In this document: positions 19,157-27,763 of the stretch, one piece after another
How positions within the stretch are numbered: the first letter of the stretch is position 1
How the letters are laid out: each line of letters starts with the position of its first letter
Assembly: GCF_000153025.1 (NCBI RefSeq)
Contig: NZ_CH672431.1
Coordinates: forward strand, 500,908-564,907
From: Marinomonas sp. MED121
GTDB lineage: Bacteria; Pseudomonadota; Gammaproteobacteria; Pseudomonadales; Marinomonadaceae
Reading direction: 5' to 3'
DNA length: 64,000 bases
Translations under genes and position numbers: made by a program
Notes under the pieces: generated by a model
What the model saw: the letters and a program-made list of their open reading frames with translations, nothing else
What the model was told of the DNA's origin: nothing
Database searches by the model: none

Positions 19157-21643
19157 TTAAAAGCCAGATTTTACCGCTCTAATATTACCTATCGACAAGC
19201 TTATTTTGCCATGAATTTTCATGGATAATAAGAGACTGCCCAGTTTATTTGCGCCACTAAAGCGGATTTGAGACCAGTCCCCAATCTCAAGGGACTCAAG
19301 CCAATCATGCCCACCAAACACCTCATCATCACCAATATAAAAGCTCACTTGGCTAGGCTTTGTCTGACACTTAACATCAATCAAAAGGTCTCGATCCGAT
19401 AAGTTCAAACTGGCTAGCTGCTTAAGCTCAATACTGGCTTCTGCACCTGTCTGCGCTTCTATCTTAATGGCATCTTGCTGGTGTTGATAATTAATCGGCT
19501 CTAATAGGATTTTATCTAGCTGAGTGAATGAGTTACGAGAGATGACTTGACGATTTTCTTGCTGCTCAATTTCAAAACTCATATTTCGTAAACTGTCTGC
19601 ACCAAATAAGCGTACTTCCTCTACCTGCTCAATATCCAGTGGGCTCACCTTATCTAGCTCAACCTCTGGCATGACTGGCGTATCTTGCCTGTAATCTAAA
19701 CCATAACCGTAAGGAAACAGAATTTTTTCTTCGCTATCTTCAGTTACACCCAAGGCTTTGATCGCTAATTTACGATTCGATCGATTTACATTTTTAGCAA
19801 ACTTTTGCTTCGGCCAACTAAAGGAGAGTTTACCGCTAAAGTCACGGTTCACCTGACCTTCAGCATTTTTGAAGATCACATCAAAGGCACCTTCAATCAT
19901 GGATCCAGGCAACCAAGCAGCAATCACGGCATCGGAATAATTGAGAATCTCATTAATATAAATAGGACGGCCAGAATATAAAACCGTTGTGACCTGATAA
20001 CCTAAAGCCTTATATTGTTTTAGCCGAGCCAAGTCCCCTTGAGCACCTAAAGCAATTTGATCTAAGGATTCAAAGTCTTGCAAATCCCCTAGCATTTCAG
20101 CATAAGGCGCTTCCCCGAAAACCATAATCACCTGCTCAACATCCTGCCTTTTCACTTTAGTATCTAAGTGATCCAGCACATTCTCATGGCCTAAATAAGC
20201 CTGAGTGGCACTTAAAAAAGTATGGGTATCAGGGAAATCGCTAGCGCTGGTTTCACTGCCTTGCCAAGTCATACTCCAACCACCAAGTTGCGGGCCAAAG
20301 CTATCGCTAGCGGCCCCTAATACGGCAACCTTAGTACGATTTAAAGGCAAAAGTTTTTGATTATTTTTCAATAAAACCAGTGATTTAGAAACCGCTTCGC
20401 GAGCAACGGCTTTATGATCAGCATGACCAATAAGAGATTGATCGCCACTAAATTTTCGGCTACTTGGTGAGCTGAGTGACCAAAGATGAGCCCGTTTTTT
20501 CATACGTAATATGCGTCTTACCGCATCGTCAATTCGCGCAAGTGGCACCTCACCGGTTTCCGCCCCTGTTAGCAGGTTGTCATACACAGCTAACCAATCT
20601 TCCTTCTCAGGCACCATCAAGATATCCATGCCCGCATTCACCACAAAGTTAGCATTACCATTATTGGCAAGAGACACTTCTGCATGGCCATTCCAATCCG
20701 AGATAACCACCCCATCAAAGCCTATCTTGCCTTTTAAGACCTCACTGATCAGATAGTGACTACCATGAATCTTATAGTTGTATGTCTGTTCTTGATCATT
20801 TTTAAGCGCATTTTCTTGGCCAATTTGATGCTGATAGTTGTTAGGGTTGTCCCAGCTATTAAAGGACACCATGATGCTTTGAACACCGGCCTTAATTGCA
20901 CTGAAATAACCTTGACCATGAAGGTTCATTAGGGCTTCTTCACTGTAAAAGTTTTGCCCTCTATCAACGCCGCCAAAGGTGCCTCCGTCTCCAATCCAAT
21001 GCTTAGCGGTAGAAATGACATGCTGTGCGTTTAGCGCATGATTTTCCCCTTGCAGCCCTTGCACCATGGCTTTGGCATAGGCTTCAACTACTTCTGGGTC
21101 CTCAGAATAGCCCTCATAAACACGCCCCCAACCATAATGCCTTGGGGTAGAAACTGATGGTGAAAAAGTCCATTCAATCCCAGTAGCACGCACTTCTTTG
21201 GCTGTGATAGCCGCAATTTTTTCAATTAAGTCCGTATCACCCATGGCCCCCAAACCTATGTTATGAGGGAAGATAGTCGCCCCTAAAACATTGTTATGAC
21301 CATGCACGGCGTCGGTTCCCCAAATAAAGGGGATACGAAAGCCTCGACCCTGATAAGCCGCTTCTGTTGCTTGCCAATATTCGTCCGCTTTTTTCGCCCA
21401 AGCAAGGGCGCTAGCATGTTTGTTATTATCTGGCCAAGCACCACCGCCATTTAACAAGGAGCCAAACTTATATTGTTCGAACTCTGCTGGTGTAATAGAC
21501 CTTAATTCTGGTTGGATCATTTGACCGACTTTCTCCGCCAAACTCATCTTAGCTAAGAGGTCTTCTATCTCTTTTTCCATGCTGGCGTCCTTAGTATTAA
21601 AGTCCGCTAAGTTTGGCCAGTCTTGATAATATTGAATTGTCAT
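19157..21643 (-). CDS. GH3 beta-glucosidase, apparently cytoplasmic
   Basis: An 828-residue glycoside hydrolase family 3 enzyme. The TIM-barrel domain starts near residue 30 (AEKVGQMIQPE) and has WGTDAVHGHNN, GRVYEGYSEDP, KHWIGDGGT and the catalytic Asp in VVISDWNGH near 310. The second domain includes SLVLLKNN and a C-terminal jelly-roll-like part. No signal peptide is present, unlike many secreted relatives, so it should act on imported oligosaccharides. It follows the ABC transporter genes in the same direction and has an operator-like site at 21699 in its own leader. The closest known activity is exo-1,3/1,4-beta-glucosidase. Confidence 0.93.
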   Translation of the reverse strand: MTIQYYQDWPNLADFNTKDASMEKEIEDLLAKMSLAEKVGQMIQPELRSITPAEFEQYKFGSLLNGGGAWPDNNKHASALAWAKKADEYWQATEAAYQGRGFRIPFIWGTDAVHGHNNVLGATIFPHNIGLGAMGDTDLIEKIAAITAKEVRATGIEWTFSPSVSTPRHYGWGRVYEGYSEDPEVVEAYAKAMVQGLQGENHALNAQHVISTAKHWIGDGGTFGGVDRGQNFYSEEALMNLHGQGYFSAIKAGVQSIMVSFNSWDNPNNYQHQIGQENALKNDQEQTYNYKIHGSHYLISEVLKGKIGFDGVVISDWNGHAEVSLANNGNANFVVNAGMDILMVPEKEDWLAVYDNLLTGAETGEVPLARIDDAVRRILRMKKRAHLWSLSSPSSRKFSGDQSLIGHADHKAVAREAVSKSLVLLKNNQKLLPLNRTKVAVLGAASDSFGPQLGGWSMTWQGSETSASDFPDTHTFLSATQAYLGHENVLDHLDTKVKRQDVEQVIMVFGEAPYAEMLGDLQDFESLDQIALGAQGDLARLKQYKALGYQVTTVLYSGRPIYINEILNYSDAVIAAWLPGSMIEGAFDVIFKNAEGQVNRDFSGKLSFSWPKQKFAKNVNRSNRKLAIKALGVTEDSEEKILFPYGYGLDYRQDTPVMPEVELDKVSPLDIEQVEEVRLFGADSLRNMSFEIEQQENRQVISRNSFTQLDKILLEPINYQHQQDAIKIEAQTGAEASIELKQLASLNLSDRDLLIDVKCQTKPSQVSFYIGDDEVFGGHDWLESLEIGDWSQIRFSGANKLGSLLLSMKIHGKISLSIGNIRAVKSGF

Positions 21644-21698
21644 ATATCTGTACTCATAAAAATTAATTTAGCGCAGCTGTGCATATTTAATCGCGAAT

Positions 21699-21710
21699 CA
21701 AAGCGCTGTC
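21699..21710. promoter_or_regulatory. Degenerate LacI-family operator-like site upstream of GH3
   Basis: CAAAGCGCTGTC matches the GAAAGCGCTTTC palindrome at ten of twelve positions and lies about 56 bases upstream of the GH3 start. It may allow local control of this gene within the longer operon. Confidence 0.5.
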
Positions 21711-21723
21711 TTTTAAATAAAGA

Positions 21724-22698
21724 TTAAACTTGGTAGCAGCGAATAAAGTGTCCACTGCTGATTTCTTTAATCGCTGGCATGGTTTGATGACATGGTTCGA
21801 TCACCTTGTGACAGCGGGAGACAAAAGGGCAGCCCTTACTCTCTTTACCCCATAAGGGAATCTCCCCCGTATTGGCTTTAAATTCGACTGTGTCTTTACG
21901 TGCTGAGTCAGCTACTGCGGATAAAAGCAGCTGGGTATAAGGGTGTTGTGGCGTTTGGGTCACGGCATCACTGTCTCCCCACTCAACCATGTGCCCTAGG
22001 TACATAACGGCGGTTTTCTCAGCAAAGTAGCGTGCAGTGGCAATATCATGGGTGATATACATGAAGGAGATGCCTCTTTTATCTTTTAACTCCGCCATTA
22101 AGTTTAAAATGCCTAGGCGCACTGACACATCCAACATGGAGATGGGTTCATCGGCCAAAATAACCTCAGGCTCAACCGCTATCGCCCTTGCAATAGCAAC
22201 CCTTTGACGTTGACCACCACTTAATTGATGAGGGTATTTCAGCGAAGTTTCATAGGCTGGCGATAGGCCAACTAACTCCAATAGATCATATACCGCCTGT
22301 TCTACTCCCTGTTTATCCGTCCGCTTATGGATTAACAGAGGGCGCGCAATATGATGGTAAATAGTATGTACTGGGTTTAACGAGCCAAAAGGGTCTTGAA
22401 ACACCATTTGCACTTGTCTGGCATACTCAAGTCGACCAAATTTTTTAATAAAATCTTTTAGCTTGATGCCCTTATATTCAATGAGACCCGCTGTTTCTTC
22501 AAAAATACGAGACAAAATACGGGCACTGGTACTCTTCCCAGAGCCAGATTCTCCGACAATGGCCAAGGCTTGCCCCTTATGCAATTCAAATGAAATATCA
22601 TTGAGGGCACGCATGCTGGCCTTATTACCTGACCCTATAGGAAAGTCTTTAATCAGACCCGACGCCTTTAACACAGGCGTATTCAGTTCATTCATCAT
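21724..22698 (-). CDS. Oligopeptide/oligosaccharide ABC transporter ATP-binding protein (DppF-like)
   Basis: A 324-residue ATPase with Walker A GESGSGKST near 50, Q-loop FQDPFGSLNP, signature LSGGQRQRVAIARA and Walker B VILADEPISMLDVS. The C-terminal region has the cysteine pattern of the Opp/Dpp subfamily (CPFVSRCHK, then C). It is the second ATPase of a five-gene transporter and lies between the first ATPase and GH3. AAGGA precedes its start. The gene context points to beta-gluco-oligosaccharides as cargo. Confidence 0.93.
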   Translation of the reverse strand: MMNELNTPVLKASGLIKDFPIGSGNKASMRALNDISFELHKGQALAIVGESGSGKSTSARILSRIFEETAGLIEYKGIKLKDFIKKFGRLEYARQVQMVFQDPFGSLNPVHTIYHHIARPLLIHKRTDKQGVEQAVYDLLELVGLSPAYETSLKYPHQLSGGQRQRVAIARAIAVEPEVILADEPISMLDVSVRLGILNLMAELKDKRGISFMYITHDIATARYFAEKTAVMYLGHMVEWGDSDAVTQTPQHPYTQLLLSAVADSARKDTVEFKANTGEIPLWGKESKGCPFVSRCHKVIEPCHQTMPAIKEISSGHFIRCYQV

Positions 22699-22709
22699 GG
22701 TTTCAATCC

Positions 22710-23666
22710 TTATAGATTATGACAGGCAACTAGACGGTCTGGGGTATCACTACTAAGACGAGGAACCTCTTGCTGACACTTATGATGACAATCAGGACAA
22801 CGGGCTTGAAAGTCACAGCCTTGAGGTTTATCTAGCAGGTTAAGCGGGCTACCCGGTATGCCATATAAAGTTTCTTTCGGCCCATGAATACTTGGGAAGG
22901 AACTAACAAGGCCCTTGGTATAAGGGTGAATAGGGTGATGAAATACCTCTTTAGCTAAACCTAGTTCAATTAAATTACCCGCGTACATGACACCAATACG
23001 ATCTGCTATTTCAGCCATCAGACTTAAATCATGACTAATAAATAAGATTGAAAAACCAAAGGTTTGCTTCAACTCATAAAGCTGATTGAGAATCTCTCTT
23101 TCTACTACCACATCCAGCGCTGTGGTGGGCTCATCCATAATAATCAGTTCAGGTTCTAGGGCGAGGGCAATGGCGATCACCACACGCTGGCGCATACCGC
23201 CACTTAATTGATATGGAAAGCTATGTAGACGCTCTTTATGAATCCCGACTATTTCCAATAACTCGATTGCTCTTAGTTCGGCATCCTTTGCTGACGCTTT
23301 GGTGTGCGCTCGAATGACATCTGTCAGCTGCTCTGCAATACTGATTACCGGGTTTAAAGAGTTCATGGCGCTTTGAAACACCACAGAGACATTATTCCAA
23401 CGGTAAGCCTTGAGGGTTTTAGGGCGCATTTTAAGCACATCTTGCCCCTGAAAAAGAATCTCTCCTTCTGAAATTAACGCCGGCGCCTTGTGTAAATTAG
23501 AAATTGAAAAGGCGAGGGTACTTTTGCCACAACCAGACTCACCTGCAAGGCCTAAGGTTTCTCCTTTTTTAATACTTAAAGAGACATTATTGACTGCACG
23601 GGCGATGCCGTTAGGCAAGACATAATCAACACATAAGTTGTTAATCTCTAATAATACTTCACTCAT
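22710..23666 (-). CDS. Oligopeptide/oligosaccharide ABC transporter ATP-binding protein (DppD-like)
   Basis: A 318-residue ATPase with Walker [10 protein letters not shown], signature [15 protein letters not shown] and Walker [14 protein letters not shown], plus the Opp/Dpp C-terminal cysteine motif ([14 protein letters not shown]). Its start overlaps the permease stop by four bases. Together with the next gene it would form the heterodimeric motor of the importer. Confidence 0.93.
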   Translation of the reverse strand: MSEVLLEINNLCVDYVLPNGIARAVNNVSLSIKKGETLGLAGESGCGKSTLAFSISNLHKAPALISEGEILFQGQDVLKMRPKTLKAYRWNNVSVVFQSAMNSLNPVISIAEQLTDVIRAHTKASAKDAELRAIELLEIVGIHKERLHSFPYQLSGGMRQRVVIAIALALEPELIIMDEPTTALDVVVEREILNQLYELKQTFGFSILFISHDLSLMAEIADRIGVMYAGNLIELGLAKEVFHHPIHPYTKGLVSSFPSIHGPKETLYGIPGSPLNLLDKPQGCDFQARCPDCHHKCQQEVPRLSSDTPDRLVACHNL

Positions 23667-24649
23667 ACTAGCCCCCTGCGTTGATCCGCTTCACGTTTAA
23701 GCTTTTTCCATAACTTCATGTGCTTCCCTGTCTTAAGCTTAGGGTTGCTCATTTGATCAATAGACATATTTATTAAGGCCAGTGCGCCACCGGTTAACGC
23801 CAACGCCATGGCAGGCGCCAACATTTCCCACCAAGCCCCAGTGAAAAGAGACGAAGAGGTCTGCGCCCAATACAACATAGAGCCCCAGCTGACTTCTGTA
23901 GAGTCCCCAAGACCGAGAATTCCTAGCCCAGCCTCCGCTCCCATGGCATAAATAGTGGTGCCTAAGAAGCCACCAAATACGATAGAAACTAGGTTAGGCA
24001 GTATCTCTACCAAAATAATCCGCCACCTAGATTCCCCCATCACTTCTGCCGAAATGACAAACTCTTTATGACGTAAAGACAGGGTCTGAGAACGAATCAC
24101 TCTGGCAACCCAAGGCCAAGATGTAAGGCCTAGCAAGAGAGTAATGACTAACGAACTAACCTGACCTAAGAAGGCAGCCAGTACGATGAGCAAGGGGAGC
24201 TGCGGAAAGACAAGAAACACATTGGTCAAAAAGTTGAGGTAGCTGTCTACTCGTCCTCCCATATAGCCTGCTGTCACCCCGACCCCGATGGCAATGAATA
24301 CCGCAATGGCACCCGCCGCTAGGGCAACGGAAAGGGTTTTTTGTGCTCCAAATAACAACTGGCTATAAACATCCCTCCCGCTTCGAGTCGAGCCTAAAAA
24401 ATGCTTAGCACTGGGCTCCACATGGGAACGAGCGACTCGTCTATCAGGATCATGGCTCGCTAAAACAGGCGCTAAAACCGCCATTGTCATAATCAAGGTA
24501 AGTAAAAATCCTCCGATAAGGGCTGGAGGATTGCCTTCGAAAAAAGACCAAAAAGCCTTTAGTTTTGAGCCCAAGTTTTTGTAGATTAAGTTTGCTTTTG
24601 GTTTATCCGGTGATACAAGCGCATCCCCATGAATTGGTATTTGTTTCAT
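23663..24649 (-). CDS. ABC transporter permease (DppC-like)
   Basis: A 328-residue inner-membrane permease with a long cytoplasmic N-terminus, then six hydrophobic helices. The DppC-type HFLGSTRSGRDVYSQLLFGAQ segment and the ATPase-coupling EAA loop (SAEVMGESRWRIILVEILPN) are visible. The ATG at 24649 is preferred to a GTG four codons earlier because AAAGAG lies just before it. It overlaps the DppD-like gene by four bases. Confidence 0.9.
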   Translation of the reverse strand: MKQIPIHGDALVSPDKPKANLIYKNLGSKLKAFWSFFEGNPPALIGGFLLTLIMTMAVLAPVLASHDPDRRVARSHVEPSAKHFLGSTRSGRDVYSQLLFGAQKTLSVALAAGAIAVFIAIGVGVTAGYMGGRVDSYLNFLTNVFLVFPQLPLLIVLAAFLGQVSSLVITLLLGLTSWPWVARVIRSQTLSLRHKEFVISAEVMGESRWRIILVEILPNLVSIVFGGFLGTTIYAMGAEAGLGILGLGDSTEVSWGSMLYWAQTSSSLFTGAWWEMLAPAMALALTGGALALINMSIDQMSNPKLKTGKHMKLWKKLKREADQRRGLV

Positions 24650-24657
24650 GCTCTTTC

Positions 24658-25632
24658 TCACTTTGAAATTCTAGGGTCTAACCAGACATAAACCAGATCG
24701 GCAATAAAATTTGCCGTGAGTACTGCGACCACTAGGATCAATAGAATGGCTTGAATCAATGGGTAATCACGGGCCACTATGCCCTTTAACAAGACATTCC
24801 CCAGCCCCTGATAGTTAAAAACCACCTCAGTTAAAATAGAACCGGCAAAGGAGAAACCTATGGCCATGGCAATCGCGGTTGCCACGGGCAAGATGGCATT
24901 TCTGCCAGCGTAGCGTGTCATCACCCGGGTGCTGCTTAAACCTTTGGCTTCAGCCATAGTGATATAGTCCTCACCGAGCACATTAATCATGGCGTTACGC
25001 ATATTGAAGACCCAAGTGGCGACCCCGACCAAAATCATGGAGCCCATAGGCAATATGGCGTGCTTAATCACACTCAAGATAAAATCCCAATGAAAGCCAG
25101 GCGTTAAATCTGGGTCATAGGTATAAGAAATCGGCAAAATATCCAGCTGCACACCAAAGATGTAAAACAAGATTAATGCCGTCACCACATAAGGGAAGTT
25201 ACTAATAAAAGCTAATACAGGGGGCACGACCTGACCAAAAAAACCACTTCTGTGATAGGAAGCATAGGTGCCAATTGAGATCCCTATGATCAAAGCCACA
25301 ATCAAGGAGCCCAGCGCCAAAAAGATAGTCCAAGGCAAGGCTTGGCCTATTACCTGGGTCACAGACACAGGAAACATCAACACCGAAGGCCCTAAATCTA
25401 GGCTGATAATGCTATACAAATAGGCCAGATATTGTTCAATAATAGAACCATCCATAAAGCCGTACATCTCACGTATAGCGGCCATTTGCGTCTCATCCAT
25501 GCGTCCTTGTGTTGCTGAAAATAAAGCATCGAGAGGGTCTCCCGGCATCAGTCTTGGCAACATGAAATTAAAGGAAATCGCGATTAAAAAAGCTGTCAGG
25601 TAAAAGCCCAGCTGTCGAACAATATAATGCAT
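24658..25632 (-). CDS. ABC transporter permease (DppB-like)
   Basis: A 324-residue permease of the BPD_transp_1 class with a single N-terminal helix, the PRLMPGDPLDALF motif typical of DppB proteins, and an EAA loop (TMAEAKGLSSTRVMTRYAGRNAILP). The start is placed at ATG 25632 (GAGAAG upstream); an in-frame GTG lies four codons before. It forms a heterodimer with the next permease. Confidence 0.9.
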   Translation of the reverse strand: MHYIVRQLGFYLTAFLIAISFNFMLPRLMPGDPLDALFSATQGRMDETQMAAIREMYGFMDGSIIEQYLAYLYSIISLDLGPSVLMFPVSVTQVIGQALPWTIFLALGSLIVALIIGISIGTYASYHRSGFFGQVVPPVLAFISNFPYVVTALILFYIFGVQLDILPISYTYDPDLTPGFHWDFILSVIKHAILPMGSMILVGVATWVFNMRNAMINVLGEDYITMAEAKGLSSTRVMTRYAGRNAILPVATAIAMAIGFSFAGSILTEVVFNYQGLGNVLLKGIVARDYPLIQAILLILVVAVLTANFIADLVYVWLDPRISK

Positions 25633-25648
25633 AATACTTCTCACTTAA

Positions 25649-25673
25649 GGCCTCTAGCACTTGGCTAGAGGCC
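25649..25673 (-). other. Stem-loop between binding-protein and permease genes
   Basis: A perfect ten-base stem (GGCCTCTAGC with its complement) and a five-base loop in the 46-base gap after the binding-protein stop. With no T run it is not a classical terminator. Such hairpins commonly protect the upstream mRNA and raise binding-protein output over permeases. Confidence 0.7.
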
Positions 25674-25678
25674 ATTAA

Positions 25679-27316
25679 TCATTTCAAGTGCAATCGATTT
25701 AACAGTACGACTCTTTTGCCACCGTCATACCAAACAGGGTGCACATAGGGATCTTCCTCAGAAGGCCATCCAACGATGTTTGAAGTATTAAACTGGAACC
25801 AAGTAGGGTTCGAAAACAAAGGAATAAAAGGCAGATTTTCAGCGGTTACTCGCTGTAATTTATTCAGAATATCATGTTGTTTTTGACTGTCTCTTAAGGT
25901 ACCGAAATCTTGAATTAAGGCATCTAACATGGGGTTATGAAAACCATGGCCCGCATGAAAGGCTTTACCAATACGCGACGAAGCAAAGTATTCTTCATAG
26001 ACCTTAATCGGGTTCGGAGCGGCCAGTGACCAGTTAATTGCCACCTCATAGTCACCTTGCTTTAAGGCTTTATCATAGACTCCCCAATCCACTGTTTTTA
26101 AGTTAGCTTGAATCCCAATCTCGGCATAGTATTCACCCGCCATTTGCACCACTTGAATCCAGTCAGTCCAACCATTAACCACTTGTATATCAAACGCTAA
26201 GGGACGGCCTTCTGGGGTTTCTCGTACGCCATCTCCATCTCTGTCTATTAAACCTGCTTGATCTAATAGTGCCTTGGCGGCTTCTGGATTATATTCAGAC
26301 AGGTAACCAAACTCTTTTCTTACCTCCTCACTGATTGAATCCTTATAAAGCTCACCTAAGCCACCCATATTAAAGTTAACTGTGGGGTAACCATAAGCGG
26401 CAATATCGACAATGGCCTCTCTATCTATCGCCATAGACAGCGCTTGTCTTACGGCTAGATTATCAAAGGGCTTTTTCTTGGTATTAATATAGAAATGCAC
26501 GGCATCATTGGGTGGATACCAGATATGGTGATTCTCTTTATCTTTAGCGACAAAGGTTTTTTCTACATCAGCAATAAAATTCGACCCCCAATCAATTTGT
26601 CCTTTCATCAAAGCAGGCTGAATTTGCGAGTTATCATTGAAGGATTTATATTGGATACAGTCTAGGTAAGGCAGACCTTTTAGGTAATAGTTTGGATTTC
26701 GACATAATTGCATTTGCTGGGGTTTGTTGTAACTCACCTCAGTCATAGGGCCATTACCGACAGGGTTGTCAGCATTGGTAAAGGTAGGGTAGTTGTCTTG
26801 TCCAGCCCAAGTATGCTGGGGCAAGATATGATAATGAGGGAGATTCCAAATCATATTTGCATCGGCTTGATGCAACTCAAGTTCAATACTTCTGTCATCC
26901 AGTTGAGTCACTTTTTTGAGCTGACCTTTTGACCAAATCCCTTTTACATCAAAAGCAGGCACTGACTTAACCAGGTTAAAACTAAAGGCGACATCTTTTG
27001 CAGAAAGCGCTTTCCCGTCTGACCATTTTAAACCGGGCTTTAGTTTAATCGTCAAACGCTTTAAATCTTCCGAGTACTCTACTGTCTCTGCTAAACGGTA
27101 ATCCGTTTCTCCTGTCATATTGTTGTACATAAACAGGGGCTCAAACATGACGCCGTGCAGTAAGTCCTTGGTAGTGTAGGGATTATAGTTTTCAACAAAA
27201 CCTGTATTGATAATAGGAACTCTTAAGGTTCCACCTGTTTGATAGTCTGCTGTCACTACATTGGACACGAGACATGCCCCAATAAGTAAGCCTATGGCCC
27301 TGCCATTTTTCAACAT
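25679..27316 (-). CDS. ABC transporter periplasmic substrate-binding protein (SBP_bac_5)
   Basis: A 545-residue exported protein. The signal peptide covers residues 1-23 (LLIGACLVSNVVTA), followed by a family 5 binding domain with LKPGLKWSDGKALSAKDVAFSF near 95. It ends with the WYDGGKRVVL segment. In marine bacteria, family 5 binding proteins next to GH3 and GH16 genes bind cello- or laminari-oligosaccharides, which is the likely ligand here. It is the first gene of the import operon, behind a strong LacI-type operator, and carries a second copy of the operator within its coding region. Confidence 0.92.
   Translation of the reverse strand: MLKNGRAIGLLIGACLVSNVVTADYQTGGTLRVPIINTGFVENYNPYTTKDLLHGVMFEPLFMYNNMTGETDYRLAETVEYSEDLKRLTIKLKPGLKWSDGKALSAKDVAFSFNLVKSVPAFDVKGIWSKGQLKKVTQLDDRSIELELHQADANMIWNLPHYHILPQHTWAGQDNYPTFTNADNPVGNGPMTEVSYNKPQQMQLCRNPNYYLKGLPYLDCIQYKSFNDNSQIQPALMKGQIDWGSNFIADVEKTFVAKDKENHHIWYPPNDAVHFYINTKKKPFDNLAVRQALSMAIDREAIVDIAAYGYPTVNFNMGGLGELYKDSISEEVRKEFGYLSEYNPEAAKALLDQAGLIDRDGDGVRETPEGRPLAFDIQVVNGWTDWIQVVQMAGEYYAEIGIQANLKTVDWGVYDKALKQGDYEVAINWSLAAPNPIKVYEEYFASSRIGKAFHAGHGFHNPMLDALIQDFGTLRDSQKQHDILNKLQRVTAENLPFIPLFSNPTWFQFNTSNIVGWPSEEDPYVHPVWYDGGKRVVLLNRLHLK
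27003..27014. promoter_or_regulatory. Intragenic LacI-family operator-like site
   Basis: An exact GAAAGCGCTTTC inside the binding-protein gene, 404 bases (centre to centre) downstream of the promoter operator. This is a plausible auxiliary site for repression by DNA looping. Confidence 0.55.
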
Positions 27317-27401
27317 GATTAATATCCTTTTATTATTTTAATTTTTATTATTAAATCCATTAATATCAATACCTTAATGGATATTTATATTCTATAAAAC
27401 C

Positions 27402-27423
27402 AAAAAGAAAGCGCTTTCTTTTT
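27402..27423. promoter_or_regulatory. Main LacI-family operator of the ABC transporter operon
   Basis: A perfect 22-base palindrome centred on GAAAGCGCTTTC and flanked by A5 and T5 arms, about 90 bases upstream of the binding-protein start. It is the longest and best copy of the motif in the locus. Confidence 0.8.
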
Positions 27424-27605
27424 GAGGATACTAAATTAATTCCTAGTCAAGTTCAAACAGATCACCTTAATAAATGACTCAAATATTAAGAAAAATTAAG
27501 TTGGTTTTAGTTTTTTCCTAATGAATTCAATTAGCTAAAAGCCTTTATTTCATTCAGCTTATTTAATTGAGATAGACGGGGATGTTTTCGATCAAAAAAA
27601 GGCAT

Positions 27606-27625
27606 TGTTTGAAAGACATCAAACA
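27606..27625. promoter_or_regulatory. Inverted repeat upstream of gabD
   Basis: TGTTTGA, six bases, TCAAACA: a perfect 7+7 inverted repeat about 140 bases before gabD. It is a possible operator; the binding protein is unknown. Confidence 0.45.
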
Positions 27626-27763
27626 TTAAAGCGATTTAATCACATCTTCTTTCTGACAAGTTTTAGCTAGTATCGAAGCAAGTCACTATCAATGTTCCAA
27701 AACCTTATGATTGAATATTGAGACATAGGTATTTGAAATCAATATTTGAGTCTGGAGTAGACG

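Larger units (their letters stand above)
27317..27763. other. Divergent promoter region, transporter operon and gabD
   Basis: About 450 AT-rich bases between divergent operons. It holds the 22-base operator palindrome near the transporter side and a TGTTTGA-N6-TCAAACA inverted repeat nearer gabD. No gene was seen. Confidence 0.7.
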
